Shown here in pieces: positions 17,554 through 26,664 of a stretch of DNA of 64,000 nt. Both the position numbers and the translations under genes were made by a program. Location of the stretch: contig CAVTGV010000004.1 of the NCBI GenBank assembly GCA_963734365.1, positions 186,001 to 250,000 on the forward strand, read 5' to 3'. Origin of the DNA: JACVRW01 sp963734365. GTDB taxonomy: Bacteria > Actinomycetota > Thermoleophilia > Solirubrobacterales > Thermoleophilaceae. Under the pieces are notes generated by a model. That model was not told the DNA's origin and did not search any database. It saw only the letters and a list, made by a program, of their open reading frames with translations. Each line of letters opens with the position of its first letter. Position 1 is the first letter of the stretch.

Positions 17554-17940
17554 ATGAGCATCCAGCCCGAGCTGTGGGTCGACCGTGCCGACGCGGCGGT
17601 GGCGTTCTACGAGGCGGCCTTCGGCGCGCGCGTCCTGCACCGCGTCGGCGAGGGAGACGACATCGTCGCCCAGCTGGCCGCCGGCGACGCCACGTTCTGG
17701 GTGGCGGCGGCCAGCCCGAGCCTGAAGCGCTTCAGCCCGCAGGCGATCGGCGGCGCCACGAGCCGGACCCTCCTCGTGGCCGACGATCCGGACGCGGTGG
17801 TCAAGCGGGCCGTGGATGCCGGGGCCACCGAGGCGTCGCCCGTCGAGGACGAGCACGGCTGGCGGATGGGCCGGATCGTCGATCCGTTCGGCCACGAATG
17901 GGAGATCGGCAAGCCGCTCGGGGCCTGGCCGCCGGGCTAG
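17554..17940 (+). CDS. VOC family protein (PhnB-like)
   Basis: 128 aa: QPELWVDRADAAVAFYEAAFGA at the N-terminus, TLLVADDPDAVVKRAVDAGATE in the middle and MGRIVDPFGHEWEIGKPL at the end, the usual PhnB/28-residue-motif VOC layout. A GTG lies directly before the ATG. Role unknown. Third VOC gene in 4 kb. Confidence 0.85.
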   Translation: MSIQPELWVDRADAAVAFYEAAFGARVLHRVGEGDDIVAQLAAGDATFWVAAASPSLKRFSPQAIGGATSRTLLVADDPDAVVKRAVDAGATEASPVEDEHGWRMGRIVDPFGHEWEIGKPLGAWPPG

Positions 17941-17953
17941 GTGCCCGACCGGG

Positions 17954-17985
17954 GCGGAGGGAGCGCCGGGCGGCGCCCCCTCCGC
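17954..17985. terminator. Hairpin between convergent genes
   Basis: GCGGAGGG pairs with CCCTCCGC, with an inner GCGCC/GGCGC stem. It sits in the 52-nt gap between the convergent VOC and cyclase genes. There is no clear U-tract, so it could end transcription from either side in the way typical of GC-rich actinobacteria. Confidence 0.55.
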
Positions 17986-17992
17986 TGTTGGG

Positions 17993-18919
17993 TCAGCGGA
18001 CCCGGTAGCCGAGGTTGAAGTCCCAGTGCAGGTCGCTCCCGAACTCGGGCAGCGGCGCGTCCTTGCGCGAGACCTTCACGCCCTTGCGGGTCCCGGGCGG
18101 GCAGATCGCCACGTAGCGGGCGTAGCCGCCGAGGCCGCCCTTGAACTTGGGCGAGCCGAACGAGACGAGGCAGCCCGTGGCCGGCACGCCGGCGAGGTTG
18201 TTCACGCCCTCGGCCTGGGCGTAGCCGTGGTGCATCAGCCAGAACTCGCCCTCGAGCGTGGGAGTGCTGTCGGTGTCGAGCGGCTCATGGCCATGGAACA
18301 GGATGTGGCGCTTGCGGTGCAGGAACTTGAGCGTGTCGAGGGCGACGCTCGGGAAGTTCGGGTCGGCGGCCAGAGCCTTGGCCTTGACCGGATCGGCTGT
18401 CCACTTCTTGGACCAGTCGGTGCGCACCATCACCACCGAGCCGGCGGGGATGCGGCCGTGGCGCTTCTCCCAGGCCTTGACCTCGCTGACCTCGAGGAAG
18501 TCCTTCGGGTCCTTCTTGACGTCGGGAACGGTGTTGATCACCACGAGCGGCCGCACCGAGTAGCTCGCCGGGACCTCGTCGATGGCCGCCTGCTCGGGCG
18601 CCCAGTGCGCGGGCGGGTCGAACTGGGTGCCGAACTGATCGGTGGCCAGCGTGTAGGCCGTGGCCTCGAAGCCGTCGTCCGCGTAGGTGTACGCCTCGCC
18701 TGTGGTGGGATCCACCGACGGCCGGAAGATCGCGGGGCCGAAGCCCTTCCACACGGGCTGATTGGGCGTGATCGTGTGGGTCAGATCGATGTAACGGGCC
18801 TTGCTCAGCGTCTGGTTGTACGCCTGCCACAGGTCGCTCTGCTTCGCGGCCGCGGAACCCGGCACGACCAGCGCAACCGCGAGTGCCGCCAGCGCGGCCC
18901 CTCTGATCTTGGTGCGCAT
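17993..18919 (-). CDS. Secreted cyclase-family (kynurenine formamidase-like) protein
   Basis: 308 aa. The ATG at 18919 has AAGGAGG at ideal spacing and gives a signal peptide (RTKIRGAALAALAVALVVPGSAAA). The metal-binding motif of the cyclase family is present as DQFGTQFDPPAHW, with further His at LFHGHEPLDTD and a Trp/Asp-rich C-terminus. Family members hydrolyse amide or cyclic bonds (e.g. N-formylkynurenine, isatin). Export is unusual for kynurenine formamidase but common for actinobacterial cyclase-family members. Substrate unknown. Confidence 0.85.
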   Translation of the reverse strand: MRTKIRGAALAALAVALVVPGSAAAKQSDLWQAYNQTLSKARYIDLTHTITPNQPVWKGFGPAIFRPSVDPTTGEAYTYADDGFEATAYTLATDQFGTQFDPPAHWAPEQAAIDEVPASYSVRPLVVINTVPDVKKDPKDFLEVSEVKAWEKRHGRIPAGSVVMVRTDWSKKWTADPVKAKALAADPNFPSVALDTLKFLHRKRHILFHGHEPLDTDSTPTLEGEFWLMHHGYAQAEGVNNLAGVPATGCLVSFGSPKFKGGLGGYARYVAICPPGTRKGVKVSRKDAPLPEFGSDLHWDFNLGYRVR

Positions 18920-19015
18920 GAACTGCCTCCTTGTGGGTGGTGGTCTGGCGAGGGCACGAATACCCGACGCCGTTCGGCTCCATCCTCCCAAGTGGCCGGG
19001 CTCAGCGAACTCCCG

Positions 19016-19852
19016 CTACTCGGCGGTTCGCGAGCGGAAGCGCCGGATGGTGAGCGGGATCGACACCGCCAGGAACAGCCCGGTCCACAGCACGGCCGCG
19101 AGCACGGGGTGCTGGAGAGGCCAGGGCGCGTCCGCGGGAATGGCCGTCGGGTTGCCGAACAGCGTGCGCACCGCCGCGACCACCGCGCTGATCGGGTTCC
19201 ACTCCGCGATCTGCTGCAGGCCGCCCGGCAGGCCGGCGGCGGGCACGAACGCGTTGGAGAGGAAGGTCAGCGGGAACACGGTCATGAACACGAAGCCCTG
19301 GACCGCATCGGGCGAGCGGGCGATCACGCCGAGCAGCGTTCCCGCCCAGATCATCGCGCTGGCGAAGGCGATCAGAAGGGCCAGGCCGCCCAGTGCCTCG
19401 GGCACGCTGCTGTCGATGCTCCACCCGATCGCGAAGCCGGTGGCGCACAGGATCACCACGGCCAGCAACGTGGCCGCCAGCTCGGCCGCGAAGTGGCCGA
19501 ACAGGTAGGCCGAGCGCGACGTGGGCAGCGACCGGATCCTGTCGACCATGCCCTCACCGAGGTCGGTGGCGATCGAGGTCCCGGGCCCCATCATTCCGAA
19601 GGCGAGGCTCTGCACGAGGATGCCGCCGATCAGGTACTCGCGGTAGTCGCCGCCGGGAACGGCGATCACGTTCCCGAACACGAACGCGAACAGCAGCACG
19701 AACATGATCGGCTGGAGCGTCACGTCGAGCAGCTTCTCGGGGATCTGGCGCACGTGCTGCAGGTTTCGGCCCGCCAGCGCGAGGCTGTCGGACACGAGCC
19801 AGCGCGCGCGCTCCGACGCGCTGGGGGCGGTGGGTGTGGCGATGGCGTTCAT
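19016..19852 (-). CDS. ABC-2 type drug exporter permease (DrrB-like)
   Basis: 278 aa with about six membrane segments and the ABC-2 pattern: PIMFVLLFAFVFG, LIGGILVQSLAFGMMGPG, DRIRSLPTSRSAYLFGH, GFVFMTVFPLTFLSNAFVPAAGLPG. It forms the membrane part of an exporter with the ATPase encoded just upstream. Its ATG would overlap the restored drrA stop (TGATG). Probably exports a lipophilic drug or lipid. Confidence 0.9.
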   Translation of the reverse strand: MNAIATPTAPSASERARWLVSDSLALAGRNLQHVRQIPEKLLDVTLQPIMFVLLFAFVFGNVIAVPGGDYREYLIGGILVQSLAFGMMGPGTSIATDLGEGMVDRIRSLPTSRSAYLFGHFAAELAATLLAVVILCATGFAIGWSIDSSVPEALGGLALLIAFASAMIWAGTLLGVIARSPDAVQGFVFMTVFPLTFLSNAFVPAAGLPGGLQQIAEWNPISAVVAAVRTLFGNPTAIPADAPWPLQHPVLAAVLWTGLFLAVSIPLTIRRFRSRTAE

Positions 19853-20867
19853 CAGGCGGCAATCTCCTTGGGCAGGTCGGAACGGGGGCGGCGGTCTTGG
19901 CCGGGCCGCCCGCCGTGAGGGTCAGGAACACGTCGTCGAGGGTGGCGCTGCGGCGGTGGACGTCGCGCGCCGCCACGCCCGCGCCATCGAGGGCGCGGAC
20001 GATCTCGAGCAGCGGCGTGCCCGCTCTCACGGGCACGGTCACCACGGGACCGTCGGGATCGCTCGAGGCCGCGCCGTCGGCGAAGGGCGCCAGCGCCGCC
20101 TCGCCTGCGGCGAGGTCCTCCGGCGCCACGACGGTCACGTCGACGCGCTCACCGCCCACTCGCAGCTTGAGCTCGGCCGGGGAGCCCGAGGCCACCATGC
20201 GGCCGTGGTCGAGCAGGACGATGTCATCGGCCAGGTGGTCGGCTTCGTCGAGGTACTGAGTGGTCAGCAGCAGGGTCATCCCATCGCGCACGAGCTCTTG
20301 GAGGAGGTCCCAGAGCTCGATGCGGCTGGCCGGATCCAGACCGGTGGTGGGCTCGTCGAGGAACAGCACCGGTGGCGTGGCCACCAGCGTGGCGGCCAGG
20401 TCGAGGCGGCGGCGCATTCCTCCGGAGAAGGTCTTCACCAGGCGGTCGGCGTCGTCGGCAAGGCTCAGCCGCTCGAGCAGCTCGTCGGCGCGCGTTCGCG
20501 CCACCGCGCGGGGCAGGTGATAGAGGCGCCCCACGAGCTCGAGGTTCGCGCGGGCGGTGAGCAGGCCGTCGACCGTGGCGGCCTGGCCTGCCAGCCCGAT
20601 CCGCGCGCGGACGGCGGCAGCATCGGCCACGACGTCGAAGCCGTTGACCCGCGCGCTGCCCGTGCTGGGCTGGGCGAGCGTGGTGAGGATGCGCACCGCC
20701 GTGGTCTTGCCGGCGCCGTTGTGGCCGAGCAGTCCGAGGACGGCACCGGGCGGCACGTGGAGATCCAGGTCGCGCAGCGCCCAGAGGTCGCCATAGCGCT
20801 TGCCGAGGCCGTGGGTGACGATTCCCGCCGAGGTGTCGTTCGTACGCTGTATGCTTTCTTCGTGCAT
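19852..20867 (-). CDS. ABC exporter ATPase (DrrA-like), C-terminal end frameshifted
   Basis: Walker A GHNGAGKTT, signature FSGGMRRRLDL, Walker B PPVLFLDEPTTGLDP, H-loop-region LTTQYLDEADHL, then the DrrA C-terminal domain to DDVFLTLTAG. It powers the DrrB-like permease. As read, the frame runs past this point for ~300 nt out of frame with drrB, giving implausible Arg-rich sequence. Adding one base in the G5 run at 19884-19888 restores an end ...LPKEIAA and a TGA overlapping the drrB ATG, giving 338 aa, the normal family length. So this is a probable one-base deletion or sequencing error; coordinates assume the restored stop. Confidence 0.85.
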
Positions 20868-20896
20868 CGTACGATTAACTTAGTAGTACGGTGTAC
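20841..20896. promoter_or_regulatory. Divergent promoter/operator between drrAB and its TetR regulator
   Basis: The short divergent region holds repeated GTAC-centred dyads: CGTACG at 20841, the perfect palindrome ATCGTACGAT at 20866-20875 (overlapping the drrA start codon) and GTAC-GGT-GTAC at 20886-20896. It is AT-rich for this genome (ATTAACTTAG). Dyads at this place fit autoregulation and exporter repression by the adjacent TetR protein; the exact operator is inferred. Confidence 0.55.
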
Positions 20897-20898
20897 GT

Positions 20899-21663
20899 AT
20901 GTCAAGGGGCAGTAAGGCAAAAGAGCATGAGGGGCCGATCTGGGGGCGGCCGGCGCCCGGATCGCGCAAGCCTGCCTACACCCGCGAGCAGATCGCCGAG
21001 ACCGCCATCGCCATCGCCGACGCCGACGGTTTCGAGGCCGTCTCGATGCGCCGCATCGCCACCGAGCTCGGCGCCGGCACGATGACGCTCTACCACTACG
21101 TGGGGAGCAAGGACGAGCTCGTGTCGCTCATATCCGACGCGATCATGAGCGAGATCGTGATTCCCGACGACGAGTTGCCCGAGGGCTGGCGCGAGGGGAT
21201 GGCGGAGATCGCGCGGCGGACGTTGGCCATCTTCCAGCGTCATCCGTGGATCGTCGAGCACCTGGACGAGGGCGATCCGTCGAGCACCGGCCCCAGCGTC
21301 CTCCGGCACGTGGAGCAGACCATGGCCGTGGCCTCGCGCACCGGCCTCGGGAGGGACGCCCAGTTCGAGCTCGCGGCGGTGGTGGACGACTACGTCTTCG
21401 GCCATGCGATGCGCAACTACCACGGCGCTCAGTTCGGCGCAGAGGGCGACCCGGCAAGCCGTATCGACGCGATGGTCGGCTACCTGACCGCGCAGCTGGG
21501 CACGGGCGACTACCCCCACCTCCAGGAGATCGCCGGCGACGATCCGGCCGCAGGCTTCGCCCGGATAGGACATCTCGCGAGCGACGAGCAGCGCTTCGAG
21601 CGCGGCCTGCAGCGCGTGCTCGACGGACTCGAGCTGTGGGTCGAGCGCGAGGCCGGCGCCTAG
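20899..21663 (+). CDS. TetR-family regulator (TetR_C_1 type)
   Basis: 254 aa. A basic N-terminal arm is followed by the helix-turn-helix (TREQIAETAIAIADADGFEAVSMRRIATELGAGTMTLYHYVGSKDEL, residues ~27-75) and a TetR_C_1 ligand-binding domain. Divergent from the drrAB exporter with only ~30 nt between starts, so it most likely represses the exporter and itself until a drug-like ligand binds. Its stop overlaps the convergent hypothetical gene by 4 nt. Confidence 0.9.
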   Translation: MSRGSKAKEHEGPIWGRPAPGSRKPAYTREQIAETAIAIADADGFEAVSMRRIATELGAGTMTLYHYVGSKDELVSLISDAIMSEIVIPDDELPEGWREGMAEIARRTLAIFQRHPWIVEHLDEGDPSSTGPSVLRHVEQTMAVASRTGLGRDAQFELAAVVDDYVFGHAMRNYHGAQFGAEGDPASRIDAMVGYLTAQLGTGDYPHLQEIAGDDPAAGFARIGHLASDEQRFERGLQRVLDGLELWVEREAGA

Positions 21664-22517
21664 CGGAAGCGCGACCCCAGGCCGAGGCAGACCAGGTAGG
21701 TGCTCACCTGCGCGTTCCCGGCCGCCCCGCCGAAGCTCCAGCGGCCGCCGCGCCGGCCCGCCGGGCGGCTCGACGTGATCGAGACGCCCGACTCCGGAGC
21801 GCTCTCGAAACCGGTGGCGAGGCTGTACTCGCGCCGTCCGCAGGAATGGCTCACGCCGGCGCCGGACATCACGCTGTCGGCGAAGGCCCGGCGCCGGACG
21901 GCAAACCGAAGCGTGGTCTCACCGTCGTTGCTGTCCGCGCTGACCGAGCGCTGGAGGCAGCGGATGCGCAGCTTGGCGCGTGCCTCGGCCGCGCCGCGGT
22001 TGTCGACCCGGAAGCGCCAGCTGTGGGGTCCGGGCACCGCCGCGCCGATGCCGATGTCGCCCTCTCGCTCGAGCCCGTAGCCGGTGGGCACATAACCGCG
22101 ATCGCAGCGCAGCTTCACGCTGCGGCTCGTGCGCGCCGGCAGCACCAGCCCGTCGCTGCGGACGGTGTTCACCCTCAGCACCGCCTGGCTCACGCCGGCC
22201 GGAAGGCGAAGGTTGAGGCAGCGCAGCTCGGCCGCGGCTCGCCGCCTGGGCGCGGCGTCGAACTCGAAATCCCAGTTGCGGATCTCGGCACCCGGCCGGG
22301 ACCAGACGAGATCGCCGGCTCCGGATCGGCTGACGGCGCCACTGAGGGCCACCGCCGGGGTGCGGCATCCGAGGACGATGCCGCTGCTGGCAGCGGGCTC
22401 GATCATCACGGCGCCCCTGACGCTGCTCGGCCGTACCACGTCCTTGGCCTGAACCCCGGCGGCGGTGACGAGCGCTGCGCAGAGAGCGGTGACGGCGGCG
22501 ACAGTCTTGAGGTGCAT
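21660..22517 (-). CDS. Secreted protein of unknown function
   Basis: 285 aa. Signal peptide MHLKTVAAVTALCAALVTAAGVQA; an earlier in-frame start would add a non-signal extension. The mature part is beta-rich with regularly spaced Cys (GCRTPAV, LRCLNLRL, LRCDRGYV, RIRCLQRS, HSCGRREY, YLVCLGLG) that look like three disulfides in repeated units of roughly 75 residues. Recognisable family: none. The start is 17 nt from the divergent oxidoreductase start. Confidence 0.72.
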   Translation of the reverse strand: MHLKTVAAVTALCAALVTAAGVQAKDVVRPSSVRGAVMIEPAASSGIVLGCRTPAVALSGAVSRSGAGDLVWSRPGAEIRNWDFEFDAAPRRRAAAELRCLNLRLPAGVSQAVLRVNTVRSDGLVLPARTSRSVKLRCDRGYVPTGYGLEREGDIGIGAAVPGPHSWRFRVDNRGAAEARAKLRIRCLQRSVSADSNDGETTLRFAVRRRAFADSVMSGAGVSHSCGRREYSLATGFESAPESGVSITSSRPAGRRGGRWSFGGAAGNAQVSTYLVCLGLGSRFR

Positions 22518-22534
22518 GCGCCACGCTACATCGA

Positions 22535-23476
22535 GTGAGTCATGGGCGCCACAGGTCACGGGCGGTGCGATTCGACCGCTACGGCGGTCCCGAGGTCCTG
22601 GAGGTGGTGGACGTCGAAGTGCCGCCCCCCGGCCCGGGCGAGGTGCTGGTTGCCGTGCGCGCGGCCGGGATCAATCCGGGTGAGGCGGCCATTCGCGAGG
22701 GCGCGCTGCACGACCGCTGGCCGGCCACCTTCCCGTCAGGACAGGGCAGCGATCTGGCCGGCACGGTGAAGGCTGTCGGCGACGGCGTGGATTCCTTCGC
22801 CGTGGATGACGACGTGCTCGGGTTCACCGACGACCGGGCGAGCCACGCCGAGGAAGTCGTCGTGCAGGCCACCAACATCGTCCACAAGCCGCCGGAAGTG
22901 CCCTGGGAGCAGGCGGGCGGACTGAAGATCGCCGGCACCACCGCCTACGCGTCGGTCCGGGCGGTGGAGGTGGGGGAGGGCGACGTGGTCGTCGTCTCCG
23001 GCGCCGCGGGCGGGGTGGGCTCGCTCACCGTGCAGCTGGCGCGCCTGCGGGGCGCAACGGTGATCGGCCTCGCCGGCAAGGCCAACCACGAATGGCTGAC
23101 AGAGCACGGCGCGATCGCAGTGGACTATGGGGAACCCGACCTGGTCGAGGCGATCCGGGCAGCCGCCGGCGGCGGCGTGGACGCCTTCCTCGACACCTTC
23201 GGCGGGGGCTATATCGATCTGGCTCTCGATCTGAACGTGCCGCCGCAGCGCATCAACACGATCATCGATCGCGCCGCTGCCGGGGAGCACGGCACGCAGG
23301 CGGTGGGTGGGAGCGTGGCGTCCACGCCGGCCGTGCTCGCCGAGCTGGCCGGGCTGATGGCGGCCGGGCGGCTCGAGGTCCCCGTGGCCCACGTCTACCG
23401 CTTCGATGAGGTCGGTGACGCGTACCGCGAGCTCGAGCGGCGCCACACCCGGGGCAAGATCGTTCTCGTGCCCTGA
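22535..23476 (+). CDS. Quinone oxidoreductase-like MDR protein (zinc-free)
   Basis: 313 aa. GroES-like domain (AVRFDRYGGPEVLEV, AAGINPGEAAIREG, FPSGQGSDLAGTV) followed by a Rossmann domain with the NADPH motif VVSGAAGGVGSLTVQLA. Catalytic zinc ligands of alcohol dehydrogenases are absent, as in quinone oxidoreductases. Reduces quinones or enones with NADPH. GTG start chosen; no close operon partner. Confidence 0.88.
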   Translation: MSHGRHRSRAVRFDRYGGPEVLEVVDVEVPPPGPGEVLVAVRAAGINPGEAAIREGALHDRWPATFPSGQGSDLAGTVKAVGDGVDSFAVDDDVLGFTDDRASHAEEVVVQATNIVHKPPEVPWEQAGGLKIAGTTAYASVRAVEVGEGDVVVVSGAAGGVGSLTVQLARLRGATVIGLAGKANHEWLTEHGAIAVDYGEPDLVEAIRAAAGGGVDAFLDTFGGGYIDLALDLNVPPQRINTIIDRAAAGEHGTQAVGGSVASTPAVLAELAGLMAAGRLEVPVAHVYRFDEVGDAYRELERRHTRGKIVLVP

Positions 23477-23515
23477 CCCTCGTTTTCGGGCCCACCTGAC
23501 GGGTATCCGGTGAGG

Positions 23516-23860
23516 ATGCCACCACGCGGAGTGAAGAAGGGCACCAAGCGTGCCCGCCAATACGAGAAGGTCAAGCAGTCCCTGAGGCAGCAGGGACGGT
23601 CCGAGGACCGAGCCGAGGAAATCGCGGCCCGCACCGTCAACAAGGAAAAGGCCCAAAGTGGCGAAGCGCGCACCAGCTCGCGCAGCTCGACGCAGGACAT
23701 GTCCTCGAGCCGGCGCGGCGGACAGCGGTCGGGTACCAGCCGACAGAAGGGACGCACCCGCGAGCAGCTCTACAGCGAGGCCAAGAGGCTCAACGTAGAG
23801 GGCCGCTCGAGCATGAACAAGTCGCAGCTCCAGCGCGCCGTCGAGGCCAAGAAGCGCTGA
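23516..23860 (+). CDS. Small basic protein with C-terminal Rho_N/SAP-like domain
   Basis: 114 aa. The N-terminal half (GVKKGTKRARQYEKVKQSLRQQGRSEDRAEEIAARTVNKEKAQSG in pieces) matches the short Lys/Arg-rich plasmid-stabilisation-like proteins common in actinobacteria; residues ~84-112 (REQLYSEAKRLNVEGRSSMNKSQLQRAV) form a Rho_N-type helix-extended-loop-helix nucleic-acid-binding unit. Probably binds DNA or RNA; role unknown. A similar C-terminal unit occurs in the coiled-coil protein at 55753-56655. Confidence 0.8.
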   Translation: MPPRGVKKGTKRARQYEKVKQSLRQQGRSEDRAEEIAARTVNKEKAQSGEARTSSRSSTQDMSSSRRGGQRSGTSRQKGRTREQLYSEAKRLNVEGRSSMNKSQLQRAVEAKKR

Positions 23861-23907
23861 CGGTCACGCCGCGGTCGCCGCCGGCGCGTCTTGCGTACGG
23901 TAGGCCC

Positions 23908-26637
23908 GTGGCCGACCTCCAGAGACCGCTGCGGCGCGACATCCGCGAGCTCGGCGACCTGCTGGGTCGTGCTCTGGTCCGCCAGGAGGGTCGCGAGCTG
24001 TTTCGGCTCGTGGAGGACGTGCGGCAGCTGATTCGCTCCAATCGCCAGGCCACCGCGGCGCTGCTGGCGGAGCTCGACGGCGATTCGGCCACGAAGCTCG
24101 TGCGCGCCTTCCTCATGTACTTCCACCTGGCCAATGTGGCGGAGCAGGTGCACCGTGGGCGCGAGCTCGCGGCGCTGCGGGCGGCCGACGGCGGGTGGCT
24201 GTCCCAGGCCGTCGACCGGGTCGCCGCTGCTGGGGTGCCGGCCGACGAGCTGGCCGACGAGCTCTCGCGGCTCGCGGTGCGGCCGGTGTTCACGGCGCAT
24301 CCCACCGAGGCCGCCCGAAGGACCGTGCTGTACAAGATCGCCGACGTCGCCGTCCTGCTCGACGAGCGCGCGCTGGCGGGAGGAGACCCTGTGGCCGAGC
24401 GCCGCATCTCCCGGCGCCTCGAGGAGCTGATCGACCTGCTGTGGCAGACCGACGAGCTGCGCATCGTGCAGCCCGACGTGGTGGACGAGGCCCGCAACGC
24501 CGTCTACTACCTCGACCAGCTCTACCGCCACGCTGTGCCCGACGTCCTGGAGGTCCTGTCCGAGGAGCTGGAGCGCCTGGGCTTCGATCCCCCGCTCGCC
24601 GCTCGCCCGCTCAGCTTCGGCAGCTGGATCGGCGGCGATCGCGACGGGAACCCCAACGTCGGGCCGGAGGCCACCGACCAGGTGCTCGCGCTGCAGCACG
24701 AGCACGGCATTCGCGGCGCGCTGGCGCTGATCGACGAGCTGCGCACCGACCTCTCCACCTCGATCCGCATCATCGAGGTCACGCCCGAGCTCAACGACTC
24801 GCTGCAGCGAGACCTCGAGGCGCTCCCGGAGGTGGAGCCCCGCTTTCTGCGTCTCAACGCCGAAGAGCCCTACCGGCTCAAGCTCACCTGCATGGGCGTC
24901 AAGCTGGAGAACACCCGGGCGCGGCTCGCCGAGCGCCGCCCGCACGTGCCGGGCCGCGACTACGACGGGCCCCAGGAGCTGATCGCCGAGCTCGGCCTTG
25001 TGCGCGAATCGCTTCTCGCACACCGCGGCGGGCTGATAGCCGAGGGGCGCCTCGAGCGCGCCACCCGCACCATCGCGGCGTTCGGGCTCCAGCTCGCCAC
25101 CCTCGATGTCCGCGAGCACGCGAGCATGCTTCACCGCGCACTCGGGGAGCTGTTCGACCGGCTCGGCGACGACGGGCCCCGCTACGGCGATCTCTCGGCC
25201 GGCGAACGGAGCGAGCTGCTTTCGCGCGAGCTCGTCTCGCGCCGCCCGCTGGCCTACCAGCCGCCCCCGCTGAGCCCCGAGGCAGCCCGCACCTTTGGGG
25301 CCTTCGAGGCGATCCGGCACGCACAGGACCGCTACGGCGCCGGCGTGGTGGAGTCGTACATCGTGTCGATGTGCCGCGGGCCCGACGACCTCCTCGCGGC
25401 CGTGGTCCTCGCCCGTGAGGCGGGGCTCGTGGACCCGCACGCGGGCGTCGCCCGGGTGGGCTTCGTGCCTCTGCTGGAGACCGAGGTGGAGCTGCGCGCC
25501 GCCGGCACGATCCTGGCCGGCCTCCTCGAGGACCCGTCCTATCGCCGCGTGCTGGCCCTGCGCGGCGACGTCCAGGAGGTGATGCTCGGCTACTCGGACT
25601 CGAACAAGGCGGCGGGAGTGGCCACAAGCCAGTGGGAGATCCACCGGGCCCAGCAGCGCCTGCGCGACACGGCTCAGGCGCACGGGGTTCGCCTGCGACT
25701 CTTCCACGGCCGTGGCGGCACGGTCGGCCGCGGCGGCGGCCCCACTCACGACGCGATCCTGGCCCAGCCGCCGCGCACGCTCGACGGCGAGATCAAGCTC
25801 ACCGAACAGGGCGAGGTGATCTCGGACAAGTACCTGTTGCCCAGCCTCGCGCGCGAGAACCTGGAGCTGATGCTGGCCGCGGCGCTGGAGTCGACCGTCC
25901 TGCATAGAAGGCCACGCATGTCTCCGGAGTCGCTGGCCGAATGGACAGAGACGATGGAGCTGATCTCCTCGGCGGCGCTCGAGCGCTACCGCTCGCTCGT
26001 CGAAGACCCGGACTTGCCGGAGTACTTCCTGGCCTCCACTCCGGTGGAGCTGCTGGGTGAGCTTCATCTCGGCTCGCGGCCCAGCCGCCGTGCCGAGTCC
26101 GACGGCGGCCTGGACGGCCTGCGGGCGATTCCGTGGGTGTTCGGGTGGACCCAGTCGCGCCAGATCGTGCCCGGGTGGTTCGGGGTGGGCAGCGGGCTGG
26201 CCGCCGCCCGTCAGGCGGGGCTCGGGGAGCGGCTGCGCGAGATGCAATCGAGCTGGCAGTTCTTCGGCAACTTCCTCTCGAACGTCGAGATGACGCTGGT
26301 CAAGACCGATCTGGAGATCACCGAGCGCTACGTGGCCCGGCTGGTGCCCGAGCACCTGCACCGCTTCCTCGACGTCATACGGGCCGAGTACGAGCTCGCC
26401 GTGGCGGAGCTGATGCGAGCCACCGGCGAGGAGGAGCTGCTCGGCACGAACCGTACGCTGGCCACCACCCTGAGCGTGCGCGACGCCTATCTGGCGCCCG
26501 TCCACGAGCTTCAGATCGCGTTGATCGAGCGCTGGCGCGCAGATCGCGGCGCCCAGCGGGAACCCGACCCCAAGCTCGCCCGCGCACTCCTGCTCACCGT
26601 CAACGGGATCGCGGCCGGGCTGCGCAATACCGGATAG
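23908..26637 (+). CDS. ppc: Phosphoenolpyruvate carboxylase
   Basis: 909 aa, full length, GTG start. All catalytic segments are present: VFTAHPTEAARRTV (active-site His), GSWIGGDRDGNPNV, LGYSDSNKAAG, LRLFHGRGGTVGRGGGPTHDAILAQP and the C-terminal ...GLRNTG that ends the family. It carboxylates PEP to oxaloacetate, feeding the TCA cycle. The ligase gene follows by 27 nt. Confidence 0.97.
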   Translation: MADLQRPLRRDIRELGDLLGRALVRQEGRELFRLVEDVRQLIRSNRQATAALLAELDGDSATKLVRAFLMYFHLANVAEQVHRGRELAALRAADGGWLSQAVDRVAAAGVPADELADELSRLAVRPVFTAHPTEAARRTVLYKIADVAVLLDERALAGGDPVAERRISRRLEELIDLLWQTDELRIVQPDVVDEARNAVYYLDQLYRHAVPDVLEVLSEELERLGFDPPLAARPLSFGSWIGGDRDGNPNVGPEATDQVLALQHEHGIRGALALIDELRTDLSTSIRIIEVTPELNDSLQRDLEALPEVEPRFLRLNAEEPYRLKLTCMGVKLENTRARLAERRPHVPGRDYDGPQELIAELGLVRESLLAHRGGLIAEGRLERATRTIAAFGLQLATLDVREHASMLHRALGELFDRLGDDGPRYGDLSAGERSELLSRELVSRRPLAYQPPPLSPEAARTFGAFEAIRHAQDRYGAGVVESYIVSMCRGPDDLLAAVVLAREAGLVDPHAGVARVGFVPLLETEVELRAAGTILAGLLEDPSYRRVLALRGDVQEVMLGYSDSNKAAGVATSQWEIHRAQQRLRDTAQAHGVRLRLFHGRGGTVGRGGGPTHDAILAQPPRTLDGEIKLTEQGEVISDKYLLPSLARENLELMLAAALESTVLHRRPRMSPESLAEWTETMELISSAALERYRSLVEDPDLPEYFLASTPVELLGELHLGSRPSRRAESDGGLDGLRAIPWVFGWTQSRQIVPGWFGVGSGLAAARQAGLGERLREMQSSWQFFGNFLSNVEMTLVKTDLEITERYVARLVPEHLHRFLDVIRAEYELAVAELMRATGEEELLGTNRTLATTLSVRDAYLAPVHELQIALIERWRADRGAQREPDPKLARALLLTVNGIAAGLRNTG

Positions 26638-26664
26638 GAGAGAGCCCTGACCGAATACCAGCCG

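Noticed and set aside
19554..19851. A genuine 100-residue C-terminal extension of DrrA overlapping drrB
   Set aside because: The extension is Arg/Pro-rich noise, while one added base restores a normal C-terminus and a TGATG junction with drrB.
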